Shown: piece after piece, positions 35,941 to 48,325 of the stretch | How the letters are laid out: the number at the start of each line of letters is the position of its first letter | Position numbering within the stretch: position 1 is the first letter of the stretch | Assembly: GCA_021292105.1 (NCBI GenBank) | Contig: CM037870.1 | Location: 18,283,087-18,347,086, forward strand | Direction: 5' to 3' | DNA: 64,000 nt | Source of the DNA: Anadara kagoshimensis | Lineage: Eukaryota > Mollusca > Bivalvia > Arcoida > Arcidae | Notes under the pieces: generated by a model | The model's database searches: none | What the model saw: the letters and a program-made list of their open reading frames with translations, nothing else | Told to the model about the DNA's origin: nothing | Position numbers and translations under genes: made by a program

Positions 35941-36363
35941 ATACCAGCACACGGTTGATTAACATTTTCAGTTTTTACAAAAATTCTTCACCAAAACATA
36001 AGGATTTATTTTAATCAAATGTCATCATGTCTGACTTTTTCCTATTAATATTTTCATACTATCAGTATACAACTGCCAGTACCAAATGACACAAATGAAG
36101 GGTTACATTTGAAATTGTATGAAAAACTGATGACTCCGATGTTTTTAATTGTCAACTTTCCTTTTCTATACAGCAATATTTTTGCATCTCTTGCTTGCCA
36201 TGTATTTGTTTTACAGTTATTATATTACGCAATGGCAGAGCTTATTCCCACTAACTTAATTCAACGAAGCAAGCACTTTAAAAATAAATTGCTCACTTAG
36301 GATTTTTACCATCATTAAGATTTTTCCTAATTTAAATCTGGCAAAGTTTAGCAATATTTTACG
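35941..36363. other. no recognisable feature
   Basis: Contains a 63-codon plus-strand frame (36109-36300) with hydrophobic stretches. It is unrecognised and unsupported. Confidence 0.45.
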
Positions 36364-36434
36364 GTACTGTCATGTGCTGATTTTGAATCTTTTTTTATTA
36401 AAATAATATATTCAAAATCAGCAGATGCCAGTAC
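36364..36434. repeat. 71-nt palindromic repeat, family copy 1
   Basis: Arms 36364-36388 and 36410-36434 pair at 23 of 25 positions (GCTGATTTTGAAT at the inner part). The loop is 21 nt and AT-rich, containing TTATTAAAATAAT. The same palindrome with a similar loop recurs at 59104-59162, showing that it is a dispersed hairpin sequence. Confidence 0.85.
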
Positions 36435-36751
36435 TACAAATAAAACATTTTTAACAAAATAAGAATATAGATGTAAATAAGCTTAGCGTGATCTTCAAAA
36501 CGACACCTTTAATCAATGAATATCTTGAAAACTTAATATATTATCCAGATTTCAAATTTAAACAATTCAAGTTCAAAATAATCTTTGTTAAGAAATGATT
36601 GCGAAACTAGGGTCACGGATATTGCAAGTCTAGGTTAATTATCAATTACGTCAAAAGGTTTTATGGCCGCCGTCATCACAATATTTGACGTTCCAAATTC
36701 CCATGGTCTTTTTTAAATTTTCAATTTTGATTTCACATGCAGCGAGTTTAG

Positions 36752-36905
36752 GAAGCTATACAGGAGGAACCTACCCTTCCGGAGCACCCGCACTCACTTC
36801 ACTGATGTAAATTCACGTGTTTTAACTTAATTTGCCAGTTTTCAATTTTTTATTTTTGGGAATTTGATTTAAAAATAAACTATTTATTTGTGTTTAAATG
36901 TTTTT
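36752..36905 (+). repeat. CCGGAG-core dispersed repeat, intact core
   Basis: AGCTATACAGGAGGAACCTA, CCCTTCCGGAGCACCCGCAC, TCACTTCACTGATGTAAATT, CACGTGTTTTAACTTAATTT and GCCAGTTTTCAA. The outer end (AATAAACTATTTATTTGTG) is worn. Confidence 0.85.
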
Positions 36906-37690
36906 GTGAGAATATCTTCACCAAAAGAGACAAAGACATCCATTGTCCTCGAAGCACTTTGTACCAAAATAGTGCAAAGCCAGTATAACAGTAGTTATTA
37001 ACTGTTATTTATGATAGATCAACATCCTTGAGGTTTACTTGTAAAATTATCGAATTTTAAACAATTTACAACTGGTAGAAGTTGTTGATGTTATTAGCGT
37101 CTTCAAAATGTGACAATTGTTTCACTCCCAAAGGTACATATAACGAGTGCGAAGGTTAATATTCTCCGAACATCAAAACAACTACAAGTCTCTACTGAGA
37201 GCCTATACTACGCCTCTGCTTTTTCTCAATCCTTCAACTACATAAATATAACTCAAGTCTAATGAGAGGAAATTACCCTGCGTATATTCTGAATTTTTAA
37301 TTTATCACTGTGACAGTTATTGAATTTTCTGAGGTTTCCATAGCTTTTCCCGCTATTTCTCTGTCAGTCTCTTTGGACATTCACCTGTTCGTGTCCTTAA
37401 CTAGGTCATTATTGATCTTGTAGTGGTTTTTTTAATTTAATTTTAATGACACATTTCCCGAGACCTCTTTCCAAGATATTTTTCCAACTGTTTTTGTCAT
37501 TTATTCAAGGTAATGGCATTGTTTTTGTTGTTAATGAATGGCCAATCCTAGATATGCAGGGACCTTTTTAATCGGTAACGAAAAATATTATCATTTCTTA
37601 AACAATTATATATGGTGAAATCGTGTTCAGTCCCATCGAGAAAATCGGTCTCACCGCTAAATATAACGCCACAAAAATATCCCTCCAACA
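36906..37690. other. no recognisable feature
   Basis: Ordinary sequence with no recurring block. Confidence 0.5.
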
Positions 37691-37917
37691 CAGTACAGAT
37701 CTGCCGGAAGTTTTACATAGATTTAACGAATTATTGCTGAATCGGCACTTAATCTCGGCCCCCAAATTACCTAAATCTATGTAGCTTTTTGAAAGGCGAG
37801 CACTATAATTCTTGAGATATATTTGGACACTGCTTATCCATATCCCGAACTTTTAGCAAACGAACTTCAACAACTTTATCGTTTGTTCAATGTTAAACAT
37901 TCGACAGGTCTGTACTG
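37691..37917. mobile_element. MITE, CAGTACAG family
   Basis: Left end CAGTACAGATCTGCCGGAAG. Right end TGTTAAACATTCGACAGGTC then TGTACTG followed by TA. The left flank is CA rather than TA, probably mutated. Inside, CTACATAGATTTA-type words are inverted (ACATAGATTTA near 37716 and TAAATCTATGTAG near 37770), adding a second palindrome. Confidence 0.8.
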
Positions 37918-38310
37918 TATTTTCATGTAATAATTGAATATATGCACAGTAAGACCATTTGGACTTTCTAATGGAGATAGAATCAAGTTAATAGACCATA
38001 AACATAAAAAGGAACACTCCCTCGAAACTCATCATAAAATCGTCCATCTATTTCAACTAAATGTAACATTGTGTTTGATGCGTCAAACATAATTTGATTC
38101 ATTCTATTGAAAGCTTATCGAACGTATACAGGAAGTAGCGAAAACCCGTCTATAGAGACATTGCAGGTACGGAAACCAGACTTCAGAGACCTATCTTCTC
38201 GCCTGGATTCCAATGTATTCCAATGTTCCATACATAATCTATTCATTTAAATGTATTGATTGGTTCGTCCTACGTGATCTGTTAATAGGTAATGATTATA
38301 ATTGACCCAT

Positions 38311-38533
38311 AGTACCGACCTGTCCAAAATTAAACTCCTAATTTACAACATAGAGCCGAAAGACGGCTACCGAGTGGCCGAGATGCGGATGGTTTGTGGC
38401 AAAAACGCCATCGAGAGAAAAATAGTAGTTGTCGAAATGCTGTCGAGATATAGGTCAAGAGGAGCTTATTTGTCGATCTGTCGGTTCGGCACCAATTCGT
38501 TAGCTCCGTGTTAAACCTTCGACAGGTCTATAA
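38311..38533. mobile_element. MITE, CAGTACAG family
   Basis: Left end GTACCGACCTGTCCAAAATT. Right end GTTAAACCTTCGACAGGTCT. The interior carries CGAGATATAGGTCAAGAGGA and TCGGCACCAATTCGTTAGC, words shared with 33449-33923 and 24235-24320. The 70-codon frame inside is not a gene. Confidence 0.78.
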
Positions 38534-39276
38534 TGCATTTATAACCATTGCTATGAAATGATATAACGATAAGTATTAATAATATCACATTTAGTTTGTA
38601 TTGAAACGAGTCCATGACCATCTCCTGGCTTTTATTTAGTACGGTAATTGTCCATCAGAAACAGAGCCTTGGTTTCGTAAAAGTGTTAATTCTAAAAAGG
38701 GATTTAAAAAATCCAAGGGTGACGTTTAAAAGGATTTTTTCTATATTTTTTTTTGTATTATGAATGCTAAATCAAGAACTAGGAAACAGTTTGTATATTT
38801 TGGATGTGTTACCTACAGAGTATCAGAAACCGAAATCACCGAAATTTGTATTGAAATATAACTTTCTTCTGCACACCATTGGTATGCACTGTTCCAATGG
38901 AAAAAAACATTTTTTATCCAAACAAGTTTTTCTTATTATAGAGGTCTTTACAGGATTATATGTTAGAATGAGTTTTATTGGATGTGAACTAAAAGGTCAG
39001 TTTTATAGTTTTTTTCCAATTCACAAATTGCACAAAATTAAGAACATGTTTTTTTCTTCAAAATTTATATTTTTCTCGCACCACTGATAAAAGATCGATA
39101 GAATATTTTGATAGACATCTTTCTTGCAGCCCTATCCTTGTGCAGGATCGCCTTCACGCTCTTTTTCCTCAAGATTCATCAATAAAATCAAAAGTGTATC
39201 AACATGTTGAAATGAAATTCATTTTAAATGATGTATTTTGTGAAAAAAATACCAATCCTCGTTCTAAGATATTTGG
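38534..39276. other. no recognisable feature
   Basis: Includes a 107-codon plus-strand frame (38764-39087; its ATG-less start lies in AT-rich sequence). Its product is Phe/Lys-rich with no motif, and I consider it a chance frame. Confidence 0.45.
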
Positions 39277-40092
39277 TCCAGAATGAGGCTAGATTTCTCT
39301 ATTGACATATAAAATATTCTATTATTTTGCACTAGCTAAAGTTTGTTTACCAAAACATTAGACTTCTCTACCTCACACAATGGGTGGCGAACGGTTTTAT
39401 AATTTGATATTTTTCTATCTTGGCCTTGAAGTTTACCCATTCACCCTTAAAGAGTAAAAAAATTATCACCTCCTATCTGCTGTATGGGATATCTTAACCC
39501 AGATGTAATATTTTTATGTATTGGACTTAAAATGAAAGGATGGTTAAAATCCCTGTATCTGGCACAATAGGTGGTGTTGATTCTATTTCTTCGAACTCAT
39601 AAAATACAGAAATTTACTACATTTTTATGGCAGAAAATTAAATGAATAGATAAAATAATTATAAAAAAAACTTGTAACATTACAAAAAAGAAATGTTTGT
39701 CCAGAATGAGGCTTATCATATGTTAGAAGATTTCTCTATCTTGTATCACAAGAAGTGACATATTCTAATAATTCTGCACTAGCGAATGTTTTGAACAAAA
39801 AATTTTAAAACATACCTCACACAATGGACGGCTTTATATTTTTCTATCTTGGCCTGGAAATTTACCCATTTACCCTTAAAGATTAAAAGAATATATCACC
39901 ACCTCCCACCTGCTTTATGGGAAATCTTAATCCAGATGTAATATTTTTATGTATTGGACATCTGGCACAATAGGTGGTGTTGATTCTATTTCTTCGAACT
40001 CATGACATACAGGGACTAACATTTTTTATCGCAAGAAATTAAATAAATTGATAAAATAATTATAAAACTATGTAACATTCAAGAAAGAAATG
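39277..40092. repeat. two-copy tandem repeat, 423-bp unit
   Basis: Unit 1 starts at 39277 and unit 2 at 39700, both with GTCCAGAATGAGGCT. Shared blocks are CTACCTCACACAATGG, TTTTCTATCTTGGCCT, CCAGATGTAATATTTTTATG and TCTGGCACAATAGGTGGTGT. Unit 2 has two deletions and ends AAGAAATGTG. There is no coding frame through either unit. Confidence 0.92.
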
Positions 40093-40281
40093 TGTTTTTT
40101 TCTTATCGAATTGAACATAAACATACCAATATATGTACCTCACATCACACACAGTTAGCAGATAATGAAAAACTATTCGTGACGTCACGCCATTCAACGC
40201 ATTTATAAGGAGACGTCGAATATGTGAAAATAAAATAATCTTTGCCACAATGTGTATGAGGTAGTAGTTTTCTGATATATA

Positions 40282-40330
40282 CAGCTCCGTCCAGAAAGTT
40301 TTGAGCCCCCATAAAAGTGGACCATAGCTA
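40282..40330 (+). mobile_element. solo terminus resembling the 49811 element
   Basis: CAGCTCCGTCCAGAAAGTTT then TGAGCC, preceded by TA, matches the inverted end of the 768-bp element at 49811-50578 (CAGGTCCATCCAGAAAGTTT). I find no matching inverted partner downstream, so this is a truncated or rearranged copy. Confidence 0.65.
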
Positions 40331-40535
40331 GATTAGGCTTGCCGCGTGTGTGATCATTTTTCAACACGAGACTTCAGAAAAACATAAATTACAATTTCTA
40401 AATGCAGTTGTGATGAAAACATGACCTTTTCACACTTTACTGCACTAATGCACGTATGTAATGTGAACATTAAAATGCGAAAAACTAATAACTACCTATG
40501 TGTGGGACATGGAAATACTGTACAAATGTTGTGCA

Positions 40536-40590
40536 AAATATTGGGATTGTGATTTGAACATGGACCAGTTTGCATATGTTTGATATATTA
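40536..40590 (+). repeat. CCGGAG-core repeat, end fragment
   Basis: GGGATTGTGATTTGAACATG, GACCAGTTTGCATATGTTTG is the family's outer end only. Confidence 0.6.
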
Positions 40591-41255
40591 ACAGCTTTCA
40601 AAATATGGTTGTAACTGAATAACTGATTTATTTTTTTGAAAATTAGCATGGTTAAGTAGAGTGTAAATGTTTTCTAAAGTATATGAAAATGTAATTACAT
40701 TTTAAAAGCTTTTCAATAATTTTTTTATACTTTAAAAGCCTTTTTCTAATATATGTATTTATGCATTATGAATGTTTTTTTCTGTAATGATAATAATGAA
40801 TGCAATTTCTAGGTTTAGCAAAATCCTTTGGTCCTGTTGAATGGTTTTTTTTTCAAAAATACCTTGAAAATTAATTAAGGTGGATCTATTATTAAGTAGC
40901 TATTTTTGTGTTTCAATTAAATCTTGTATTTCGAATACACATTATGGAGTGTACATAAATATATAGTATTGAGTACACATATACTCTGGATAAGTTATAG
41001 ACATTCGTTCAATTTGCGGTGTTGTCATCAATACTCACTGACAAGGAATACATGCCTGATATTGGCACCCAGTGATAAGTATTTGACAAGATTCTATTAT
41101 AACTACTCCAGAATGTAACATAAGTAAATATCCATCGCCCATAATACAATATATAAACTATAGATTGGCTGACTTCGGTGATTAATTTCCATTTTCCTAT
41201 TCGATTGTGATTCCTTTACAGAAAGTTTGTGGTACTCTAAAACCAATATCATTTA
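40591..41255. other. no recognisable feature
   Basis: AT-rich sequence. Confidence 0.5.
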
Positions 41256-41461
41256 CAAGATAGGTCAGTCGAAAGTTTAACATTGATTTTATGAAAAATA
41301 TTCGATTTCCACTGTCCGAAACATGGATAGCAAGGGGTGAAAAGTTGTCAAGAAATATATAATAAAGCAGCGGAGATACAGCCAACAAGGGATCGAAATG
41401 AGCTGCCAAGTCGGGACTTATTTGATAGGTTAGTGTTTAACTTTTGACATGTGTGTATTGC
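41256..41461. mobile_element. MITE, CAGTACAG family (ends worn)
   Basis: Left end GATAGGTCAGTCGAAAGTTT then AACATTG. Right end GATAGGTTAGTGTTTAACTT then TTGACATGTGTGTATTG. TA precedes the left end. Interior GAGCTGCCAAGTCGGGACTT is shared with relatives. At 206 bp it is of typical length. Confidence 0.75.
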
Positions 41462-41611
41462 ACTTCATATGGTAAGTAATAAACGGTACCATTGTTCTGT
41501 AGAAATTTGTCTGTATTTTCCAATATATAACATGGCATTTACTTTCAACTGTGAAATGTGTCGATATTGATAGAGCTCTCTTAACTAGTTGATTAAGAAG
41601 TCTTCTACAAT

Positions 41612-41712
41612 AAAACAATAAACTCGTGGATTTTCACCAGAGAAGTGAGGCCATGTGTTTTGGAAGGATGTGTTCTTCCTAATTCCCCACCTTCGCCCGC
41701 TCGTGTAAAATC
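41612..41712 (-). repeat. CCGGAG-core dispersed repeat (core mutated)
   Basis: Plus strand GATTTTCACCAGAGAAGTGA, GGCCATGTGTTTTGGAAGGA and TGTTCTTCCTAATTCCCCAC, then CGCTCGTGTAAAATCAAATT. Confidence 0.75.
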
Positions 41713-43892
41713 AAATTTGAATTAAAATTATAGAAATACGGGACGTCAAATATATCAAGAATACTTTTGGATACAGAAAGAATATCCCCGAGTCAAACAT
41801 TTATTTGTAAGCAGCTTGCTTTTTTATATAAAGTTCTTCAAACTAACTGGACACAAACTTTACCACGAAAATTGGATACATCGAAAATAAATGTTTTTAA
41901 AGTATGTGTTTATCATTGCATTATCGCCATAGTAAAGAAAGCGAAAAGCTGTTTGTCTGTTACAAATTGTTTGTATGAAGACTACACCCAGTCTTGAAAA
42001 TCAGCAGTTATATTATACACATAGACCTTAATAATGTCATTATAATGCATTTAGGGGGATCTCTGAACACGGGAAGCATCATTAGTAACAATTAGTTTCT
42101 TCTGATACTTAATGGCTACCGCGGTGTAACATTAACTAATCGCTTCCTGCTCGGTTTAAAATAACAAATCGATTGCTATTTAATGTTAGTATCTTTTGCA
42201 CGCACGCATGTTCTATTATATTGTGTCTGATCAAGGTTATAACACTGTTATGACATGAAAACTTCCTCTTCTTCTCATTGGCTAGAGAGAAAAAATGGAA
42301 CCTTGACATAACGCAATGTCAACCTTCTGTATACATGTACAATGTCATGACTTCCGGCGATGTCACGTTCTCGCGTGACTTGAAATGTGATCTGTGGAAG
42401 CGATTTCTTTTATCTTCTTCCTCAGTAACACATTGAGGCTGACCAGAATAACATGTTGTATACTTAATTACAGTATTGACATTAAACAAAATATATAATT
42501 ACGCGTTTTTTATCTTTAACTGTATTTTTCACTGCATCTATTTGTCTATCTCTCCTTAATTTTCAGTTTTAAGCTGGCGTGGTTGCTATCGCTGGTTCAA
42601 TATATTCATAGATGTAATTATGATGAACCTTGGCATCATATACACCCCCTTTTGTAGTTAATTCTGGGCCTAATAAAACATATTCAAAGAAGTTTCCACT
42701 ACAAATGCTGATAACTTGCCTCCAAAAGTATTCTAATTGTATGAACTAAAATCATTCACAAGACATTAATTGAAATTTGTTTTTAATTCATTTTTCAAGA
42801 TGGCTTTAGGTTTTGATAATTTTTTTTATCTTTTAATCTTTTATGCAATATTCATTTTATCATTTACGTTTACATTTCTGCTAAAAACTATTCATACTCC
42901 ATTGTTTTATGTGTGTATCTCTCTTTCTCTCTCATAATGTTCTACGAAATGCTTTACTTAATTGTTTGTATATAAATGCCATGTTGTATAAATTGTTATA
43001 TTATAGATGCACAGAAAACTGGTTAATATAAGAGTTTTACTCTTGTTCCAGGATCCTGATTTGTAAAATTGTTTCATTACGTTATTAATTTGTTTTGATT
43101 TTCAAATAAATATTGTTTAAACTAAAGTGCATGGAAGACCTTAGGATTACCGACGGAAGGTTAAACTGTAACTGGAATAAATAACTTGATAGATTGTTGG
43201 AAGATGTATTCTGCTTTAAAAAATTATATAAAATAAAAAAGTTTTTCCTTGTTATTATCAAATACAATAAAATAACAAAAACAAAAGCAAATTAAAACAA
43301 TACAGACTGTTTAGCAATCATTTGATAAATCTGAAAAAATAAAAAATTCCATAAATTTACATGTTATAAACCTACAAAAACAAATTTAAAAGTTATGAGT
43401 TAGTTGATTGATATTATCTTTTGCTCCTCCTCTTTATAACCTTGAAATATCGATTTTTTTTGTAAAAGTAATGGTAATTCCATGAATCTGAAAGTAGATA
43501 AATTTGTTTGCATTGCAGCAATTACAACAAAAATCAGATGAAGCTGCTAATAAAAACTGTAACATTTAGTTAATTACTTTAGAAGTAGCATAGTCATTAT
43601 TTATACATATTTCATTATTTATCTTATTTTATATCTCAGTGTAATGAAGATTTATTAAACAAATGTCAATAATGTTATTATTTTATAACAAACCCAGTAA
43701 TTACGCGCAGAAAAAAACTATTGATGTTTTTTATCTTCGTCAAATTATTTACGCTTTCAAGCTCTGGAAAAGATCTGTCCATCATTAGTTAGGATTGTCC
43801 GTGTCAGTGTTTGAGGAATTTAATTAAATGGATGCTCTAGATTTTGAGATGTTGAGGATTTGGACTTTGACAGAAATATGCCTTCATGAGAA
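41713..43892. other. no recognisable feature
   Basis: AT-rich. A pyrimidine run TCTCTCTTTCTCTCTC lies near 42918. A 76-codon frame at 41767-41997 and a 60-codon minus frame at 43085-43267 are unsupported. Confidence 0.5.
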
Positions 43893-43920
43893 TTTTTTTT
43901 TTTTTTTTTTTTTTTTTTTT
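43893..43920 (-). repeat. poly(T) tract of 28 bases
   Basis: Uninterrupted run of 28 T. Read on the minus strand it is a poly(A) tail-like tract, which could mark the end of a minus-strand retroposed sequence. The upstream DNA on that strand (43921 onward) is not recognisable as a SINE or LINE. Confidence 0.9.
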
Positions 43921-45660
43921 GAAAATGGCAAGCAGAGTTATAATGTAAGCTTTTTACATTAGGCGTGTTTATTCATAATTCAACTTATTTCTGTAGTTTA
44001 TCGCCCTTTGAAGACACACTTTGTTATCCAAAAGATAACTAAGTGTTATTTAAAAAAATGGAACACAAATACGTGGTCAGAAGAGAGTTCATTTCGGCCT
44101 AATAATACTATCGCAGTAATTAATACAGGCATTTCAGAACTTCTTTTAAGTATACTCGTCGGAGAAATACTTTGCCATAGAAATATATATATTATGTAAG
44201 TTTTCTTCCAAAAATAGAAGAAAGAAAGTTTTTGTGGTAAAGTAGAAATAGTTTTTTATTTGCTCAAAAAGACTATCCGCTGCGTAATCATGTAAGATGT
44301 TTTACTCTCTTGCATAGTTGCGAAGCTTTTTTTAACTAACATTGATATTTCTGGAAATAATTTGATATATTGCCATCAAATTTCGATTAGACATTCTATG
44401 TGTAACAATAAGAAGATGGATTGTCATTGATAGACTGATAAATTACCAATACTTTAGTTTCCATTAAATTACATTTCTTTCTGGTTGCCTTGCTATGACT
44501 GTTGCCAAGTGCATGGTTTTCAATTGTAATTGTTTTCTTCTATTACTATGATTGATTACTGTGTTGTTGCTTAAATGTTCTCAACGCTAGTATCGGATCG
44601 TATTTCCTCTCATCGCCTAGGTTCAAATCCCTTGCGGGAATATCCTTATTCGAATTTTTTTATTTTCATTTTCAAGGATCTTTTAGATAGGTTCTTACAT
44701 CCAAAAACTGATCGCCTGATTAGTGAAAGAAGCTGGAAATTTGCATTAAATACTATCATCCAACTCTCCTTCAACTTACTATTAATTTAAATTTAAAGTG
44801 TAAATAGAGTTGACAATGTTTCCAACTAAATAAAGAAACTATTTACTATTTAAAAGTAGTCATTTGAACACCAATGGCGATTTTGATGTAATTTTGACCA
44901 ACTAGTTTCGGTAAACACAGTTAATACGAAACCACATTCCTACGAATCATTGTCACTTAAAGACCCACTTTGTCATAAGGGAATGGAGAAGCATAAAATC
45001 TCCGAAATACGCCTATTAGAGCCGCGTTAATCGAAATTTGGTGGTGAAATGATGCTTAATTCGCCATTTTGGTACATATAACTTTTAATCGCGAAAAAAA
45101 CATTGCTTATACGTCTTTAAATTGGGAGGTAATAGAAGACTTTTTATGTAAATAAAATGTATAAAGATGTGCCGTTCTAAAATTACAATATATCCTCATT
45201 TTTTTCTTGTAGAGAGACCAAATGGTATTGATAGTGGAAAAAAATCAAATAAAGTAGCCCGACATAGTTTTAGGCTACAAAGTCTAATACAAACAAATTA
45301 TATGTATCACTCGTCCATAATAACTGTCCCCAGATATCGCTAATATGATATCATTCCAACCAATAATTACTTCAAGATTGATGGTTACGGATGTCTGTAC
45401 CGTATCCTTCAATTACAATTACTTCACAGCAAACTGAAGTCTTGTATTAACACGTAAAACACATTCTATACAAACTTTGTTGTGGTTTGTATCAATTTTC
45501 CGCAGTTCTCCTTCAATTAAGGGCTCAAAATTTCTAATTTTCATTCACGGAAAAAAAACGCTTCACAATCTGTTATGCCTCCTATAAAATTCTCAAATTC
45601 GATCTGTCGTCCAATTTACAACAAGGTTCTAAACACCCTTTTAAAAACAATTTGGTATTT

Positions 45661-45874
45661 CAGCATTGCGCTCAGGGCAATGTTCTTTACTGTGTCTTCC
45701 GTAACATTGGGCATTGGTGTTGTAGGTCTCTTTCGAAGGATATTTTGCATGTTGATTGCTTGTCAGAAGAACAATTGCTACCAATTCTCAAGTCTTAGCC
45801 AAATCAGGCCGAGGTACGGATCACGACCTCCCTATCAACAGATCAAGCACCCTACCATCTGAGATACCGTAATG
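45661..45874 (-). mobile_element. tRNA-derived SINE in inner repeat A1
   Basis: Minus-strand head TTACGGTATCTCAGATGGTA with GGGTGC (worn A box) and GAGGTCGTGATCCGTACCTC (worn B box). The tail ends ACATTGCCCTGAGCGCAATG. Because both boxes are damaged it is probably not transcribed by polymerase III. The plus-strand 95-codon frame here is spurious. Confidence 0.8.
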
Positions 45875-46440
45875 ATCTATTTACACTTATTAAAATTGGA
45901 AGGAAATATAACACTCTTGGGTCATTCAAAAAGATTTAATATTGATTCGTTCCTCTATAATAAAGTATTTCTTCAACTTTTCTTTTAGAGACGCCGTGTG
46001 GTATTGATAATGGAAAAAATCGAATAAAGTATCCCTAAATAGTTTTAGGCTATAAAGTCTAATACAAACAAATTATATGTAGCACTCGTCCATAATAACT
46101 GTCCCCAGATATCGCTAATATGATATTATTCCAACCAATAATTACCTCAAGATTGATGGTTACGGATGTCTGTTCCGCATCCCTCAATTAGAATTACTTC
46201 ACAGCAAACTTAAGTCTTGTTTTAACACGTAAAACACATTCCATACAAACTTAGTTATGGTTTATACCAATTACAGACAGTTCTCTTTGCATTAAGGGTT
46301 CTAAATAGCCAATAATTCTAATTTTCATTTACGGAAAACGCGCTTCTCAAACTGTTATGCTTCCTATAAAATTCTCAAATTCGTTCTGTTGCTCAATTTA
46401 CACAACGTACAAAAACCCTCTTATAAACAATTTTGTATTT

Positions 46441-46656
46441 CAGCATGGGGCTCAGGACAATGTGCAGGAAGGTTCTTTAGCGTGCCTATCTTAACATGGG
46501 GCATTGGTATTATAGATATCTTTCGAAGGACATTTGCAGCTTGGTTGCTTGTCAAAATTATTACCAATGTTCAAGTTTTGGAAAAATCAGGTCGAGGTAT
46601 GGATCACGACCTCCTTATCAACAGTGCAAGCACCCTATCGTCTGAGCTACCGTTAT
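46441..46656 (-). mobile_element. tRNA-derived SINE in inner repeat A2
   Basis: Same SINE at the same site as in A1 but independently diverged: head ACGGTAGCTCAGACGATAGG, tail AAGAACCTTCCTGCACATTG then TCCTGAGC. The tail word matches the fragment at 1725-1772 better than A1 does, so A2 is closer to the family source sequence. Confidence 0.8.
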
Positions 46657-48290
46657 GATCTCTTAACATTTATTAAAATTGGAAGATAATATTACACTCT
46701 TGGGTCATGCAAAAAGATTAAATATAGATTCGTTCCTCTATAATAACAGTATTTCTCCAACTTTTCTTTTAGAGAGACACAATGGTATTGATAATGGGGA
46801 AAAATCAAATAAAGTAGCCTGACATAGTTTTAGGCCACAAAGTCTAATACAAACAAATTATATGTAGCACTCGTCCATAATAACTGTCCCCAGATATGGC
46901 TAATATGATATCATTCCAACCAATAATTACCTCAAGATTGATAATTACGGATGTCTGTACCGTATCCCTCAATTAGAATTACTTCACAGCAAACTGAAGT
47001 CTTGTATTAACATGTGAAACACATTCCATACAAACTTAGTTTTGGCTTATACCAATTATCCATAGTTCTTCAATTAAGGGCTCAAAACAGCTGTTAGACT
47101 AATTCAAATTTTCATTCACGGAAAACGCGCCTCTCAATCTGTTATACTTCCTATAAAGTTCTCAATGCCGTTCTGTCGTCCAATTTAGCAAAGGTTACTC
47201 AACGCACTCTTATAAACAATTTGGCGTTTTTCAGTATGGTTTTCATTTCCAATATTGAGTGATTACTAATTATCCACATTTCGTCATTAATGAAAGGTTC
47301 GAATAACTGTTTATGTGACCGTACATATGTTTTAATGAAAAATGAGGTTCAAAATCTCTTTAATTTGATGTAAAATTTTCAATGGCGCTGTCTCGTCCAA
47401 TTAACAAAGGTACTCTTAAAACAATTAAGCCTTGAAACATAAAAAACAAAGCAATGACAATATACAGGCGTGAAATTTAAAAAAAAATATTGATAGTAAA
47501 AATAAACACAAATAATTTTTTACTTTTTTTTAGTATGTTGTAAAGACTGTTTGAGTAGTAAAAGTGACTAATTAACTAAAGGGTACTCTCGCTTTAAAAA
47601 GCTCAGACCCTTTTCTCCCCCACTTGGTGCAAAGTAACATGACACAGTTTTCAAAGACCTAATAGTATACTGTTGTTGTTTTCACGTTTTTAGATCGTAT
47701 AATTATACTGCAATTTAAAGACCATTAAACTGCATCAAGTGTTTACGAAATAGCCTAGAGAATATATTCCCAGACATATATACCAATTATAAAACTATTT
47801 GTATACATTAGGACCCTATAACCATGTCTAGAATTGATAACATACACCTGATCTGATCCAGACCCAGTTATATAGACTTGTTTGTTTCTTATTATTCTTC
47901 AAAACACTTGATACAGTATTTATGGTTTATTTGCAAAGTTAATATTAAATGTGCTTCTATAAATGACAAGAATACAAAATGGAAAAGTCTGATAAAAAGA
48001 TATGTTGTAACGTTTATATTTGAATACATTGATATTAACAACAAGAAGTCTTTGTAGCAAACCGGCCGGATGTTGCCGGTCAAAAATAGTGAACTTCATT
48101 TTACCTAAATCTGGCTTTGAATTCTGAATAACTTTGTTATAGTTATCAAGTTATTCATGAATTAAGGTGCCATTTTGAAGACAACTCTAAGCTTATTTTA
48201 TCTATATTCTTATCTTGTTGAAACGTTTTATTTGTAGTGCCTTGATATATACCATAAGGTTGCCAGGAAAGGTGAATAAAATCTAGAGCA

Positions 48291-48325
48291 AAATCTTAGG
48301 AATGATTGTGAAACTTGGCCCTGAC
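48291..48325 (-). mobile_element. solo MITE terminus (AATCTTAGGAATGATTG)
   Basis: AAAATCTTAGGAATGATTGT then GAAACTTGGCCCTG matches the right terminus of 13336-13590. No inverted partner is seen close by. Confidence 0.55.

Larger units (their letters stand above)
45200..47440. repeat. inner tandem repeat in unit A, ~775-785 bp
   Basis: Marker AAACAAATTATATGTA lies at 45291, 46066 and 46851, giving periods of 775 and 785. Each unit runs from AGAGA...GGTATTGATA through TCGTCCATAATAACTGTCC, CCAACCAATAATTACCTCAA and TACGGATGTCTGT to a SINE and CTCTTGGGTCAT. The third unit lacks the SINE and the fourth (about 47255-47430) is a short remnant. Units 1 and 2 of A differ noticeably from each other. 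Confidence 0.93.

Noticed and set aside
38764..39087. 107-codon frame
   Set aside because: Composition is that of random AT-rich DNA, with no motif, no splice context and no conservation within the window.
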